From positions 1-64,000 of the forward strand of contig NZ_WWDL01000011.1 of NCBI RefSeq assembly GCF_009848505.1: a stretch of DNA of 64,000 nucleotides. Reading direction: 5' to 3'. This DNA is from Muricoccus harenae (lineage in GTDB: Bacteria; Pseudomonadota; Alphaproteobacteria; Acetobacterales; Acetobacteraceae). The first letter of the stretch is position 1, and the number at the start of each line of letters is the position of its first letter. The notes beneath the pieces are model-generated. The model was given only the letters and a program-made list of their open reading frames with translations, was not told the DNA's origin and searched no databases. Shown piece after piece: positions 41,644 through 50,830 of the stretch. The translations under genes were made by a program, and so were the position numbers.

Positions 41644-42840
41644 TCACACTGGAACGGTGGTCGCGTCATAGCGAAAGAGCCAGTCATAGCGCTGGCGACC
41701 CGCGGCTCCGCCCATTCGCGCTCGACATAGTCCTGCGCCCCTTCCGGATCAGCCAGTCGCGGGTTGTGGAAGCGCCGCGCATTATCGGCGGAGCCGTGCA
41801 CCATGCGCGTGGTCCGCTCCCGCCGTGCCTCCTCATAGCGTGCCAGCGCCGTTTCGGCGGTGTCATGCTCGGCCAGCGCCCGCGCCAGGATTAAACCATC
41901 CTCGATGGCCTGCACGGCGCCCTGTGCCAGGTTCGGCAGCGTCGCGTGGCGGCATCGCCGAGCAGCGTCACGCGGCGATCCGTCCAGCGCGGCAGCGGCT
42001 CGCGCAACATCAGGGCCCATTTGTACGGCACCTCGATTGCGCGGATCATGATCTGCACATCCTCGTGGAAGCCCGCGAAATCGGCGGCGAACTCTTCGGG
42101 GCTGCCCCGCGTACTCCAGGATTCCACCTGCCAGTCGTCGCGCTCCACGATGCCGACGAAGTTCATCACCTCACCCCGCCGCAGCGGGTAGTGAACCACA
42201 TGCCGGCCCGGTCCGACCCAGTTGGTCCCCACCCAGCGGGTGAGATGCGGGGGCAGCCGTTCCATGGGGATGATGCCTCGCCAGGCGACCTGCCCTGTAA
42301 AGCGCGACTCATCCTTCCCGAACAGCCCGGCCCTGACGTGGGAATGGATCCCGTCCGCGCCCAGGAGCACGTCGCCCGTGACCGTTTCGCCTCCTTCCAG
42401 CAACAGCGCGACACCAGAGCCGTTCTGCCGAAATCCCTGCACGCGGCACCCTAGATGGATGGCATCCGGCTTCAGCCGGCGCTCTCCCGCCTCCAGCACC
42501 GAAAGCAGGTCGGGGCGGTTCACGGTGAGGTAGGGGAACCCATATTGCTCCAGGGAGACCGCCCCCAGGTCAAAGAGCGGCCATGTCTGCCCCGTGCTCC
42601 AAAGCCGGATCTCCTTCCCGCTTGCCTGGCAGGGAGGGCGGCGAGATGATCCCCGACGCCGAGCGCATCGAGGACCCGCGTGCCGTTGGGGCTGATCTGG
42701 ACGCCGGCGCCGACCTCCTTCAGCTCCGCCGCCTGCTCGTACACATCGACATCGAAGCCCCGGAGCAACAAGGCCAGCGCCGCCGTGAGCCCACCGATGC
42801 AGCCACCTGCCACAAGCACGCGGCTGCCGCTGCCCTTCAG
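41644..42840 (-). pseudogene. FAD-dependent aromatic monooxygenase, broken by three frameshifts
   Basis: Pieces in successive frames together make a complete flavoprotein monooxygenase like salicylate or 3-hydroxybenzoate hydroxylases. They are VLVAGGCIGGLTAALALLLR with the FAD motif, STGQTWPLFDLGAVSLEQYG, the GD motif region VTLLGDAA, and the C-terminal RYDWLFRYDATTVPV. Shifts are needed near 42625, 41950 and 41690. The expected start codon reads CTG (42838-42840) before KGSGSR. The 400-residue length fits the family. Several independent lesions make this a true pseudogene and not a sequencing artefact. Confidence 0.85.
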
Positions 42841-43073
42841 GCCGTTTTCCCAGTTATTCTTGCGCGACGCGGTTCCGCGGAACCGCCATGGCGGTCCGGT
42901 ACCGCGCCCATGTTATTCCGGCACCAGCGTCGCCGCCTTCGTCCCGGGCGCCGAGCCCTATGTGCCCGTCGCCCGCCACAGGAAAATCCGGGCCAGCCTC
43001 GCCAGACCGCTTGGCCCGGCTTCAGCCCGTGGGCGGCACCTTCGTGATCCTGCAACCCGCGCAAGATTTGCAC
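42841..43073. other. Intergenic region, no gene seen
   Basis: The gap between the lost start of the monooxygenase and the ilvD-like hairpin. Several open frames run through it on both strands but none resembles a known protein or has a ribosome site. Confidence 0.35.
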
Positions 43074-43112
43074 GGCCGCATCCCCGTCCCCTTCGAGGAC
43101 GGGGATGCGGCC
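43074..43112 (-). terminator. 16-bp perfect hairpin after the IlvD-type gene
   Basis: GGCCGCATCCCCGTCC, a 7-base loop (CCTTCGA) and the exact complement form a very stable stem nine bases after the stop of the dehydratase gene. There is no T run, so it may act with Rho, protect the 3' end, or be a small repeat element. Confidence 0.6.
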
Positions 43113-43120
43113 AGGCCAAA

Positions 43121-44824
43121 TCAGGCGGGATCGTCCTCGCCGGCCAGGAAGTCGAAGTCGCAGCCGCGATCGGCCTGCAGCACCGTGTCGTGGAAGAGCT
43201 TGGCATAGCCGCGGCGCGGAACCGGGCGCGCCGAACGCGCCTCGCCCGAACGGCGGGCAAGCTCCGCCTCGTCCACCAGCAGCTCGATGCTGCGCTTCTC
43301 CACATCCAATGCGATCTGGTCGCCATCCCGCACCAGGCCTAGGGGCCCGCCCACGGCGGCTTCCGGCGTCACATGCAGCACGATGGTGCCGAAGGCGGTG
43401 CCGGACATGCGCGCATCCGAAATGCGCACCATGTCCTTCACGCCAGCTTGCGCCAGCTTTCGCGGGATCGGCAGGTAACCCGCCTCCGGCATGCCCGGCG
43501 CGCCCTTCGGTCCCGCATTGCGCAGCACCAGCACGTCATCCGCCGTGACGTCCAGTTCCGGGTCGTCGACACGGTTGGTCATGTCCTCCACGCTGTCGAA
43601 CACCACGGCCCGGCCGGTGTGCTTCAGCAGGGAGGGCGTCGCGGCGGCATGCTTGATCACCGCCCCATCCGGACAGAGATTGCCGCGCAGGACCGCCATG
43701 CCGCCAGTGGACTTCAGCGGGTTGTCGCGCGGGCGGATGACCGTCTGGCCCGGCACCTCCTCGGCGAGCGCTAGGTAATCGCCCAGCGTGCCGCCCAGCA
43801 CCGTCGGCGCATCCAGGTCCAGGAAGGGCTCCAGCTCCTGCAACAGGCGTGGAACGCCGCCGGCATGGTGCAGGTGCTCCATGTAGTGGTCGCCGCTGGG
43901 CTTAAGGTCGACCAGCACCGGCACGCGCCGGCCAATCGCGTCGAACTCCTCCAGATCCACCCGCAACCCCACGCGCCCGGCGATGGCCGCCAGATGCACC
44001 AGCCCGTTGGTGGATCCACCGATCGCCTGCAGCACCGTCATGGCGTTCCGGAGCGAGCCCTGAGTGAGAAGCGCCTTGGGCATCGGTCCGCTGCGCCGCG
44101 CCATCTCCACCGCCACCCGGCCCGTCGCCTCGCCGCAGCGGAACCGCTCGGCATGCGGCGCCGGGATTGCGGCGCTATAGGGAAGGGATAGCCCCAGCGC
44201 CTCGATCATGCAGGCCATGGTGCTGGCCGTGCCCATTACCATGCAGGTGCCGACGGATGGCGCGAGCCGCCCGCTGATCACCTCGATCTCCGCCTCGTCG
44301 ATCTTGCCCGCCCGGTGCTGGCCCCACATCCGGCGGCAATCCGTGCAGGCACCCAGCACTTCGCCACGATGATGACCGACCACCATGGGACCCACCGGCA
44401 GCACCACGGCCGGGATGCCCGCGCTGGCGGCCCCCATGATCTGTGCCGGCAGCGTCTTGTCGCAGCCGCCGATCAGCACCACCGCATCCATCGGCTGGGC
44501 GCGGATCATCTCCTCCGTGTCCATCGCCATCAGATTGCGCAGGTACATGGAGGTGGGATGCGCGAAGCTCTCGTGGATGCTGATGGTCGGGAAGGCCATG
44601 GGCAGGCCGCCCGAAAGCATCACGCCCCGCCGCACCGCCTCGATCAGCTGTGGAGCATTGCCATGGCAGGGATTGAAGTCCGACGCCGTGTCGGTGATGC
44701 CGATGATCGGCCGGTCCAGCGCATCATCCGAATACCCGGCGGCCTTGATGAAGGCCTTCCGGAGAAAGAGCGAGAATCCCGCATCGCCGTAACTGGTCAG
44801 ACCCTTCCGCAGGCCGCTCGACAT
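43121..44824 (-). CDS. IlvD/Edd-family dehydratase (sugar-acid type likely)
   Basis: The 567-residue enzyme has the family's Fe-S cysteines in FNPCHGNA, GGCDKTLPAQIMG and GACTDCRRMW, plus the conserved GGSTNGLVHLAAIA, RGNLCPDGAVIK and SDARMSGTAFGTIVLHVTPE. IlvD/Edd enzymes dehydrate dihydroxy acids or aldonic acids. The subgroup with NPCHGNA and this length often acts on pentonates (arabinonate or xylonate); substrate choice here is inference. No other isoleucine/valine genes are nearby, which argues against a biosynthetic IlvD. The ATG at 44824 is followed by SSGLRKGLTSYGDAGFS. Confidence 0.88.
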   Translation of the reverse strand: MSSGLRKGLTSYGDAGFSLFLRKAFIKAAGYSDDALDRPIIGITDTASDFNPCHGNAPQLIEAVRRGVMLSGGLPMAFPTISIHESFAHPTSMYLRNLMAMDTEEMIRAQPMDAVVLIGGCDKTLPAQIMGAASAGIPAVVLPVGPMVVGHHRGEVLGACTDCRRMWGQHRAGKIDEAEIEVISGRLAPSVGTCMVMGTASTMACMIEALGLSLPYSAAIPAPHAERFRCGEATGRVAVEMARRSGPMPKALLTQGSLRNAMTVLQAIGGSTNGLVHLAAIAGRVGLRVDLEEFDAIGRRVPVLVDLKPSGDHYMEHLHHAGGVPRLLQELEPFLDLDAPTVLGGTLGDYLALAEEVPGQTVIRPRDNPLKSTGGMAVLRGNLCPDGAVIKHAAATPSLLKHTGRAVVFDSVEDMTNRVDDPELDVTADDVLVLRNAGPKGAPGMPEAGYLPIPRKLAQAGVKDMVRISDARMSGTAFGTIVLHVTPEAAVGGPLGLVRDGDQIALDVEKRSIELLVDEAELARRSGEARSARPVPRRGYAKLFHDTVLQADRGCDFDFLAGEDDPA

Positions 44825-45069
44825 CCCTCACTCCTCGCACCGTTGATTGCTTTTTGCCCCGAAGGGGGTCGCCTGCCTACTGGCATGAAGACAGCGCCGA
44901 TTGTCAATGATCCAGCGGTCACCGACGTGAACACAACCTTCAAATCCGACCCGCGCAGGAGCTATTCGCCCGCATCAAAACACTAATATTGACAATCCGA
45001 TACCGTACGGTTTCCCTGCGCGCGATAAGCGACTTAGGGGAGCAGGAAATGCCTCGATCCGTGCCGGGA
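44825..45069. other. Promoter region of the IlvD-type gene
   Basis: About 245 bases, more AT-rich than average (around 44880-45020). It should hold the dehydratase promoter. I found no gene and no clear operator palindrome. Confidence 0.35.
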
Positions 45070-45635
45070 TGGCTGCACGGTGGCGCGGCAGAGCATCAGC
45101 GCCCGGCGCCTCGCCATCGGCAGCCCGACGATGAACACCGCGCCGGCCAAGGACCGCGACATCGCCATGGTGTTCCAGTCCTACACGCTCGCATATGAGC
45201 GCCGATACCTTCGTCGCGCGCTTCCTCTGCAGCCCGCCGGTGAACCTGCTCCCGGCACGGCTGCGGCGCGCCCGCTCCCACCCTTCCGGAGGCGCTGCTC
45301 GCGCAGGTGCGGATCGTGCTCGCCTGATGGTGGATGAGAACTGGCGCTTCCGCCCCTATTACCGGGACATGCGTGTCTGGATCGCCGCCGGCCGCATCGG
45401 CGCGCCCCGCCATACCCTGGCCACGCCGCTCAACGCCGGGATGCTGCCGGGACCGGACGCCGCGGACGGCACGCGTGATGAGCGGCGCTACGACCTCGCC
45501 GCCTGCTGCCAGGGCGCCTGCAATGCGGTGATCGCCCGCCTCGTGGATGGCGCAGGTTTCGAGACCTCCCCCGCCGACAATCTCAAGACGATGGGGCTGG
45601 TTGAAGCCATCTATGCCCTGGAGACGGCGCGATGA
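45070..45635 (+). pseudogene. Fused remnants of a UgpC-like ABC ATPase and a Gfo/Idh oxidoreductase
   Basis: First comes a piece of a sugar-importer ATPase after the Walker A loop (PAKDRDIAMVFQSYTLA, the Q-loop). It is joined, with a frame change and loss of about 150 codons, to the C-terminal part (SADTFVARFLCSPPVNLLPA). Then the frame that ends at 45635 carries the last third of a Gfo/Idh oxidoreductase (MVDENWRFRPYYRDMRVWIA ... DNLKTMGLVEAIYALETA). None can be functional. The final TGA overlaps the ATG of the GntR gene (GATGA), so the old operon order was oxidoreductase then regulator. Confidence 0.8.
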
Positions 45636-46327
45636 CGCTGCCCCCGATCGCCATTCCCGGGGGCGCGCGCCCGCAGGAGCCGGACATGGTGCTCGCCCTG
45701 CAGGAGGACATCATCTTCGGCCGCCTCGTCCCCGGCTCGCGGTTGGTGGAGGACGCGCTGATCGCCCGCTTCGGCGGCTCGCGGCACTATGTCCGCCAGG
45801 CGCTGGACCGGCTGGAGCGCCTCGGCCTCGCGGTGCGGGAACGCAACAAAGGCTTCACGGTGCGCTCGCTCACCCCGGCCCAGGTGGCGCAGATCTATGA
45901 GGTACGCGAGTTGGTGCAGCGCCAGGCCGCGCTGCTGATCCCGCTCCCGGCGCCGCGGGAGCTGGTGCGGGACCTGCTCACCCTGAATGCCGAGCTGGCC
46001 GGCCATATGGCGGCCTACAACCTGCGCGGCGTGCACGACACGAACGACCGGTTCCATCTTCGCATGTTCGGCGCCTGCGGCAACGAGTACCTGCTGGCCA
46101 CGATCGAGCACTACATGCGGCTCAGCCTGCCGGTGCGCGCCAAGACCCTGGCCGACCCGGCTTCACTCTCGGTCTCCCACGCCCAGCACCAGCTGATGAT
46201 CGACATGCTGCAGGGCCGGGACAATTGGCTGCTGGCGCAGCTCTGCGTCGATCACCTGCAGCCCAGTAAGAAGGACTACCTGGCGCGCGCCGGCCTGCCG
46301 GCCGCCAGAAGCGATCAGGCGGCCTGA
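45632..46327 (+). CDS. GntR-family regulator (FCD type)
   Basis: The 231-residue protein has an N-terminal winged helix (about 15-80; DIIFGRLVPGSRLVEDALIA, then RFGGSRHYVRQALDRLERLG, then VRERNKGFTVRSL). A C-terminal all-helical FCD domain has YEVRELVQRQAALL, DTNDRFHLRMFGACGNEYL and HAQHQLMIDML; its His/Asp residues usually hold a metal and an organic-acid ligand. The start overlaps the stop of the upstream oxidoreductase remnant. A candidate target is the divergent IlvD-type gene. Confidence 0.87.
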   Translation: MTLPPIAIPGGARPQEPDMVLALQEDIIFGRLVPGSRLVEDALIARFGGSRHYVRQALDRLERLGLAVRERNKGFTVRSLTPAQVAQIYEVRELVQRQAALLIPLPAPRELVRDLLTLNAELAGHMAAYNLRGVHDTNDRFHLRMFGACGNEYLLATIEHYMRLSLPVRAKTLADPASLSVSHAQHQLMIDMLQGRDNWLLAQLCVDHLQPSKKDYLARAGLPAARSDQAA

Positions 46328-46703
46328 CCGCCGCGGGCCATCCGCCCGCCCCCACCCGGCAGCTTCAGCCCGCCAGCCTTGGCATGGCGCCTCCCGAGAT
46401 CAACGGCAGCAGTCCTATCCGCCTGCCCTAAAGGCATGCGCGAAGGCGGCGGAGCCATGGCCGGCACGGAACCGCTTCCGGCCCCGCAGTGCTCCCCGGC
46501 AAGGTGCCAAGCGGCCACAGCGGAGCCTTAAGAAGCGAGAATCGCGCAAACGTGACTCAACGCTCCTACCCTACCGCATCCGAAGTTGCTCGTTTTGCGG
46601 GAAACAGAGCGCACTTCACCTGGCAGGGTGACCGAAAGGCGAGGCACGAAGTGGGGGTTGAGGAGGTTGAACATACCGGGGCGAGTTCCGCGATGAGAAC
46701 GGC
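46328..46703. other. Intergenic region, no gene seen
   Basis: About 376 bases between the GntR gene and the response regulator. GC falls in 46530-46650, which fits a promoter for the response regulator. I see no conserved frame, tRNA or strong hairpin. Confidence 0.35.
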
Positions 46704-47090
46704 ATGTCACTAGGCACCGGGACGGCGCCGCATGTGCTCGTCGCCGAAGACGAGGTGCCCATCGCGATGATGATTCAGGAAGCCCTGGACGAGGCGGGCT
46801 TCCGCGTGACCTGCGCGCCGGACGGTCTCATCGCACTCGAGGAATCATTCCGGACACGTTTCGACATCCTTCTCACGGATGTCCGCATGCCGAATCTGGA
46901 CGGCGTGGGCCTCGTGCGGCAATTGCGCGCGTCCCGCCCGGACCTGCCGATCGTCGTCCTCAGCGGCTACATGACCAATCGGGACCGGCAGGACTTACTG
47001 CAACTCGGCGTTCCGGCCGATTCAATCCTCGAAAAGCCGGTAACGCTCGGCACGCTGAACAGCGTCCTGCGGCGCGCCCTTACGGCCTGA
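46704..47090 (+). CDS. Single-domain response regulator
   Basis: The 128-residue CheY-like receiver has the acidic pair at its start (VAEDEVPIA), the phosphoacceptor Asp in DILLTDVRMPNLDG, the Thr/Ser switch in VVLSGYM and the Lys in ILEKPVTL. It has no output domain, so it should act through protein contacts or as a phosphate sink. The ATG at 46704 has no strong ribosome site. It converges with a hybrid histidine kinase 49 bases away, a likely partner. Confidence 0.9.
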   Translation: MSLGTGTAPHVLVAEDEVPIAMMIQEALDEAGFRVTCAPDGLIALEESFRTRFDILLTDVRMPNLDGVGLVRQLRASRPDLPIVVLSGYMTNRDRQDLLQLGVPADSILEKPVTLGTLNSVLRRALTA

Positions 47091-47132
47091 CCCAAGTCGC
47101 AGTGCCCGGCCAACCGCACGGGGATGCCCGTA

Positions 47133-47148
47133 CCGGCCGCTAGGCCGG
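47133..47148. terminator. Small hairpin between convergent signalling genes
   Basis: CCGGCC-GCTA-GGCCGG overlaps the stop codon of the histidine kinase and lies 43 bases after the response-regulator stop. It may serve both directions; no T run is present. Confidence 0.35.
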
Positions 47149-48837
47149 GTCGGGCGTCCTGATGGCCAACTGCGCGTCGAGCACCCCCCGAATCATCCGG
47201 GCCAGCTTAGGAAGCGCATATGGCTTGACGAGATAGTCGCTCCCCAAACCCGACGAGCCATCACCGGACGAGGCACTCTCGGGGCCGCCGGAAGTGTAGA
47301 GGATCGGCAAGGCGGGCCACCGGCGCCTGGCCTCCCAAGCGAGTTGGTGCCCATCGATGCCAGGCAGCCCAAGATCGGTGAACAGGATGGCGACATCCGG
47401 CGTGCCCTCCAGGATCGTCAGCGCGGAGGAGGCATCCTGTGCGCCGAGGACATGATAGCCCAGCGCCTCCAGACCTTCTGTCGTATAGGCCAGGATGTCC
47501 GGCTCGTTCTCCACCACCAGGATCTTCTCGCCACGCCCCGCATCGCTGCTGATATCGCCTGACTTCGGGGAGGTCCCCTCCACCGGCTCATCGGTAACCA
47601 GGCACGGGAGATAGATCGTCACCGCGGTCCCGCTTCCCGGCTTGCTGTCGATCCGCACATGCCCGGCGGCCTGGGTGGCGAAGTCGACCACCTGGAAAAG
47701 CCCGAGCCCTGTCCCCTTCCCCGCCCCCTTCGTCGTGAAGAACGGCTCGCAAGCCCGCTCGGCCACCTCCGGCGGCATGCCGCTGCCGTTGTCCCGCACC
47801 GTGATCTGCACGAACTCATTGCCGGGAACCGGAACGGAATGCGGGTCGCCCAGGGCGCCGCGCGTGACATTCGCGGTTTCGATCGTGACCACGCCGCCCT
47901 TGGGCATCGCGTCACGTGAATTGATCACCAGGTTCAGCACGGCGATCTCGAATTGGTTCGGATCCGCCAGCGTCAGCCAGGGCTGGCTCACCAGTGCGAA
48001 CTCCACCACGATGTTGCTCGCGGCCGACTGGCGGATGAGATCGGACAGGTTGGCGATCAGCGTATTCGCATTGACCGGCTGCGGCTCACGCGGCTGGCGC
48101 CGCGAGAAGGCGAGAAGCCGCTGCGTAAGGGAGGCGGCACGGCGCGCACCGCTCCGCGCCACCTCGATCCCGCGCAAGGCACGCTGCATGTCCGACCCCT
48201 TGAGCGAGCGCTCAACGATCTCGAGATTGCCGAGGATGATCATTAGCAGGTTGTTGAAGTCATGCGCGACGCCGCCGGTGAGATGCCCGACCGCCTCCAT
48301 CTTCTGCGCCTGTCGAAGCTGTTCTTCCGCCTGCCGCCTCGCGGTGACATCGGTGTAGAGCGTGACGAAACCGCCCTCCGGCAGCGGATTGCGGCGCAGC
48401 TCCATCACCCGCCCGTTCGGCCTCTTGCGCTCGATCGTGCCGGAACTTCCTCCGGCCCGCAGCAGGGCGATCCGTCGGGCGACCTCCCCCTCGACATCGA
48501 TATCGCCGAACTCGCCCGCTGCCGCCTGGACGCGCAGGATCTCCTCCATGGGCAACCCGACCCGCAGCATCTCAGGGGGAATGCCGGTGAACTCCGGAAA
48601 ATGCGCATTCCATTCGACGAGGCGCAGATCTCCATCGATCATCATCACGCCGTCGCTCATGCCGGCGAGCACGACCTCAAGGCGCTCAGCCTTGGACCGC
48701 TCCCCGGTGCCACCACCCGGCGCCTCGCCTGGACTAGCGGGGTGCGCTGCAACCCACTTGGATTGATGCCGCCTGCGCCACACGCGGCGTCCCACCACTG
48801 ACAACAACCCCAGGCTCGTGCGCATCCCGTTGGACAC
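47140..48837 (-). CDS. PAS-containing hybrid histidine kinase
   Basis: Domains of the 565-residue protein in order: a short basic N-terminus, a PAS domain (about 50-165; SDGVMMIDGDLRLVEWNAHF), a HisKA dimerisation domain with the phospho-His in GGVAHDFNNLLMIILGNLEI, a HATPase domain (NLVINSRDAMPKGG; DNGSGMPPEV; GKGTGLGLFQVVDF) and a C-terminal receiver (about 435-555; Asp in ILFTDLGLPGIDG, Lys in YLVKPYAL). No membrane segment, so it senses a cytoplasmic signal. The start is GTG 48837; an ATG lies four codons on. The convergent single-domain receiver may be its phosphotransfer target. Confidence 0.9.
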   Translation of the reverse strand: MSNGMRTSLGLLSVVGRRVWRRRHQSKWVAAHPASPGEAPGGGTGERSKAERLEVVLAGMSDGVMMIDGDLRLVEWNAHFPEFTGIPPEMLRVGLPMEEILRVQAAAGEFGDIDVEGEVARRIALLRAGGSSGTIERKRPNGRVMELRRNPLPEGGFVTLYTDVTARRQAEEQLRQAQKMEAVGHLTGGVAHDFNNLLMIILGNLEIVERSLKGSDMQRALRGIEVARSGARRAASLTQRLLAFSRRQPREPQPVNANTLIANLSDLIRQSAASNIVVEFALVSQPWLTLADPNQFEIAVLNLVINSRDAMPKGGVVTIETANVTRGALGDPHSVPVPGNEFVQITVRDNGSGMPPEVAERACEPFFTTKGAGKGTGLGLFQVVDFATQAAGHVRIDSKPGSGTAVTIYLPCLVTDEPVEGTSPKSGDISSDAGRGEKILVVENEPDILAYTTEGLEALGYHVLGAQDASSALTILEGTPDVAILFTDLGLPGIDGHQLAWEARRRWPALPILYTSGGPESASSGDGSSGLGSDYLVKPYALPKLARMIRGVLDAQLAIRTPDPA

Positions 48838-49263
48838 TGGCCCACCCTTCTCAGCTTCGGGATCCCCTGCGATTGGTTGAAGATGCAGGCCACCCTCAGC
48901 GGGACGGTCACCATAATGGAACGCAGGCTCAACAAGAAAGCTTCAGCATCCTGGTTGCTGCAGGTGAACCAAGCCAAACTATTGGTTTCTCAGGCCAAAT
49001 GCACGCTGGTGATGTGTGTGCCGCGCGAAAAGCAACTGGTGGGCGAGCAAGGGCGCCCTATTCGGTTCGGCGCAGCCACTGGCGCATGGCGGGATGCGAT
49101 GGAGATCGGAGATCTCTCGTGGCTCTGCCAAGGGCAGCGCCACACCGGGGACCAAGTCCAAAGTCAGGATAATGCACTACCGCCGGCGCCCGCAGCCTTG
49201 AACGGATGCCGCTCGTTCCGCTCTGCTCCTGTCCGCCGTGCCGGTTAAGGCAGGCCGCCCCTT
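48838..49263. other. Intergenic region of about 430 bases
   Basis: The stretch between the hybrid kinase and the small hypothetical gene is less GC-rich than its flanks near 48880-49020. A plus-strand frame starting with TTG at 48877 (about 120 codons) is open but has no ribosome site or recognisable family. I treat the region as non-coding with the kinase promoter at its left end. Confidence 0.35.
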
Positions 49264-49671
49264 TCAGGCGACTGCGCGGATCTCCTCCATGGGGCTCTCC
49301 GACGGAGCACGCATCATGGTGAAGCCGTCTTCGATGCAGGCCAGTTCCGCCAGGGCCGAGTCGATGTCCGTGAATGTGGCAATAGCCCCGCCATTGACCG
49401 GATGCACCAACTGGATGCCGCTATAGCTCCGCAGGATGTGCCAGTTGAAGTCGCCTGGCATGATGTAGGCATCTTGCTTCGAGGAAGGCGTGACCATCCC
49501 GACGATCACGGCACCATCCGCGGAGGTAATAGCCTCGGCCTGGTACAGATCACCCGTGCGCCGGGCCAGGGCCAGGGCCCAATCCCGAGCCTGCGCCACT
49601 TCAAATAGCGTGAGGCCGAGCAAGGCGGCCTGGGCTTCGCTGGCAAGCTCGACAGACTTGGACTGGGACAT
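49264..49671 (-). CDS. Hypothetical protein, 135 residues
   Basis: Not recognised. The protein is soluble with mixed alpha/beta pattern: helices in EAQAALLGLTLFEVAQARDW, a beta segment around ADGAVIVGMVTPSS, and a C-terminal helix with ALAELACIEDGFTMM. No cysteine motif, signal or membrane segment. The start at 49671 (MSQSKSVEL) is chosen because the upstream residues are Pro/Arg-rich and non-conserved in character. A perfect 9-bp inverted repeat lies 52 bases upstream. Confidence 0.6.
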   Translation of the reverse strand: MSQSKSVELASEAQAALLGLTLFEVAQARDWALALARRTGDLYQAEAITSADGAVIVGMVTPSSKQDAYIMPGDFNWHILRSYSGIQLVHPVNGGAIATFTDIDSALAELACIEDGFTMMRAPSESPMEEIRAVA

Positions 49672-49722
49672 AGACGGGACCTTCGGGCGTGGATGGTGCA
49701 CCAAGCCCCTGGTTACAGGGCC

Positions 49723-49750
49723 TACCTGCCGGGTGGCCCCGCGGCAGGTA
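49723..49750. promoter_or_regulatory. Perfect 9-bp inverted repeat upstream of the small hypothetical gene
   Basis: TACCTGCCG, ten bases, CGGCAGGTA. The arms are exact complements. Its place 52 bases before the start codon at 49671 suits an operator or a leader hairpin. Confidence 0.45.
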
Positions 49751-49899
49751 CGGCATAGTTACATCACAAAGCCGGGACTTCAACAGAAGTTTACCCTGCC
49801 TGCCTCCTTCAGGCGTCTCATGATTTAGAGAATCCCGAACGGCCCACAACCCTGCACCGCGCCATGCTTACCCAAGTGCAACCATCCGCCCCATTGGTG

Positions 49900-50420
49900 G
49901 CCCCGCACTCGCTCATGCACTGGCCGGTGCCGCCTCGCGGATGAGGACCGTTCCTTTGAATGTCGCCGCAAGATCCGATAGGGGGTGGCGTGAAGGCAGT
50001 GCTGGCCACCCCTCCGCGCCGTGTCCGGCTGCACGGCCGCATCCGCCACCACGACGTCCGAGGCATGGCCATCCGGATCGGCCGCCCGGCACCTCCAGCA
50101 CATCCAGGGCATGGCAACTCGGAAACAAGCCGTCGCTGCGTGCCTCGCCGGGATCGAGGAAGTCGAGCCGGATCGGCGCGCCGGTGTCGGAGACGCCGTC
50201 GAGCGCCAACGGTCCATCCACCAACGCCTCGCCCCCCCCGACCGCCTCGAAGCGCGAGACGATGATGCGGCCCGCATTGGCGTCGTGGATACGAAACGTA
50301 ATCCCCTCATCCCGCCCCGTATGTGAACACCGCCCTGAAGCGCCGCTGCCGCACCTGAATCGGCATCCCCCTGCCCCATCACCCGCCGTGGCCAGGTCGA
50401 AGGGTGACACTGGCCGCTTC
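49900..50420 (-). pseudogene. PrpF-family isomerase fragment
   Basis: One minus-strand frame holds an internal piece of a PrpF-type isomerase (2-methylaconitate or 4-oxalomesaconate tautomerase family): ITFRIHDANAGRIIVSRFEA, GPLALDGVSDTGAPIRLDF, LDPGEARSDGLFP. The LDFLDPG block is a strong family marker. The N-terminal GGTSKG region and the C-terminal half are missing, and the frame changes around 50080. A full gene needs about 1.1 kb. No start or ribosome site is left. Confidence 0.7.
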
Positions 50421-50559
50421 CGATCGTGGCGGCTCTTCAGGGCGCCTCACTCCCCTTTCCAGACGCAGGGTGCCCTCGCTCCGCCCTGCCGGGGCGGCGC
50501 CCGCAACTTGTACGCACCGGCATGGTTAAGTCCCAGCAACATACCTAGACGAGGCACAC

Positions 50560-50748
50560 ATGCCAGCAGGCAGTCTCCTACACTGGGCCATTATCGCGCT
50601 GGTCGTCGCACTCGTCGCCGCGGTCCTTGGCTTCGGCGGCATCGCGGGCGCGGCGGCTGGAATCGCGAAGATCCTGTTCTACGTTTTCCTTGTGATCTTC
50701 GTCATCGTACTGATCATGAACTTCATGGGCCGCGGTCGAGGAGTCTGA
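50560..50748 (+). CDS. DUF1328 small membrane protein
   Basis: The 62-residue protein has two membrane helices ([20 protein letters not shown] and [20 protein letters not shown]) with an Ala/Gly turn ([11 protein letters not shown]), the pattern of the DUF1328/YtjA family of small inner-membrane proteins. A GACGAGG purine stretch precedes the ATG. A strong hairpin follows 47 bases after the stop. The function of the family is not known; members are often stress-related. Confidence 0.88.
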   Translation: MPAGSLLHWAIIALVVALVAAVLGFGGIAGAAAGIAKILFYVFLVIFVIVLIMNFMGRGRGV

Positions 50749-50795
50749 TCTTCCCTGTTCGGCAAGTCAGATGCTGCCGCGTATCCGCCGGTGAA

Positions 50796-50820
50796 CGGCG
50801 GCCCCATATAGGGGCCGCCG
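50796..50820. terminator. 10-bp hairpin between convergent genes
   Basis: CGGCGGCCCC-ATATA-GGGGCCGCCG is a perfect stem between the DUF1328 gene and the end of the Bug-type gene at 50831. It can serve as terminator in both directions. Confidence 0.6.
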
Positions 50821-50830
50821 CCATGCGCGT

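Noticed and set aside
43074-43112. Possible CRISPR or tandem-repeat unit
   Set aside because: A single inverted repeat with no further copies nearby; it is a hairpin and not an array.
43121-44824. Assignment as biosynthetic ilvD
   Set aside because: No branched-chain amino acid genes nearby; sequence blocks fit the wider IlvD/Edd sugar-acid group equally well, so no symbol was given.
48877-49248. Plus-strand open frame of about 123 codons starting with TTG
   Set aside because: No ribosome site, no family resemblance, and composition unlike neighbouring genes.
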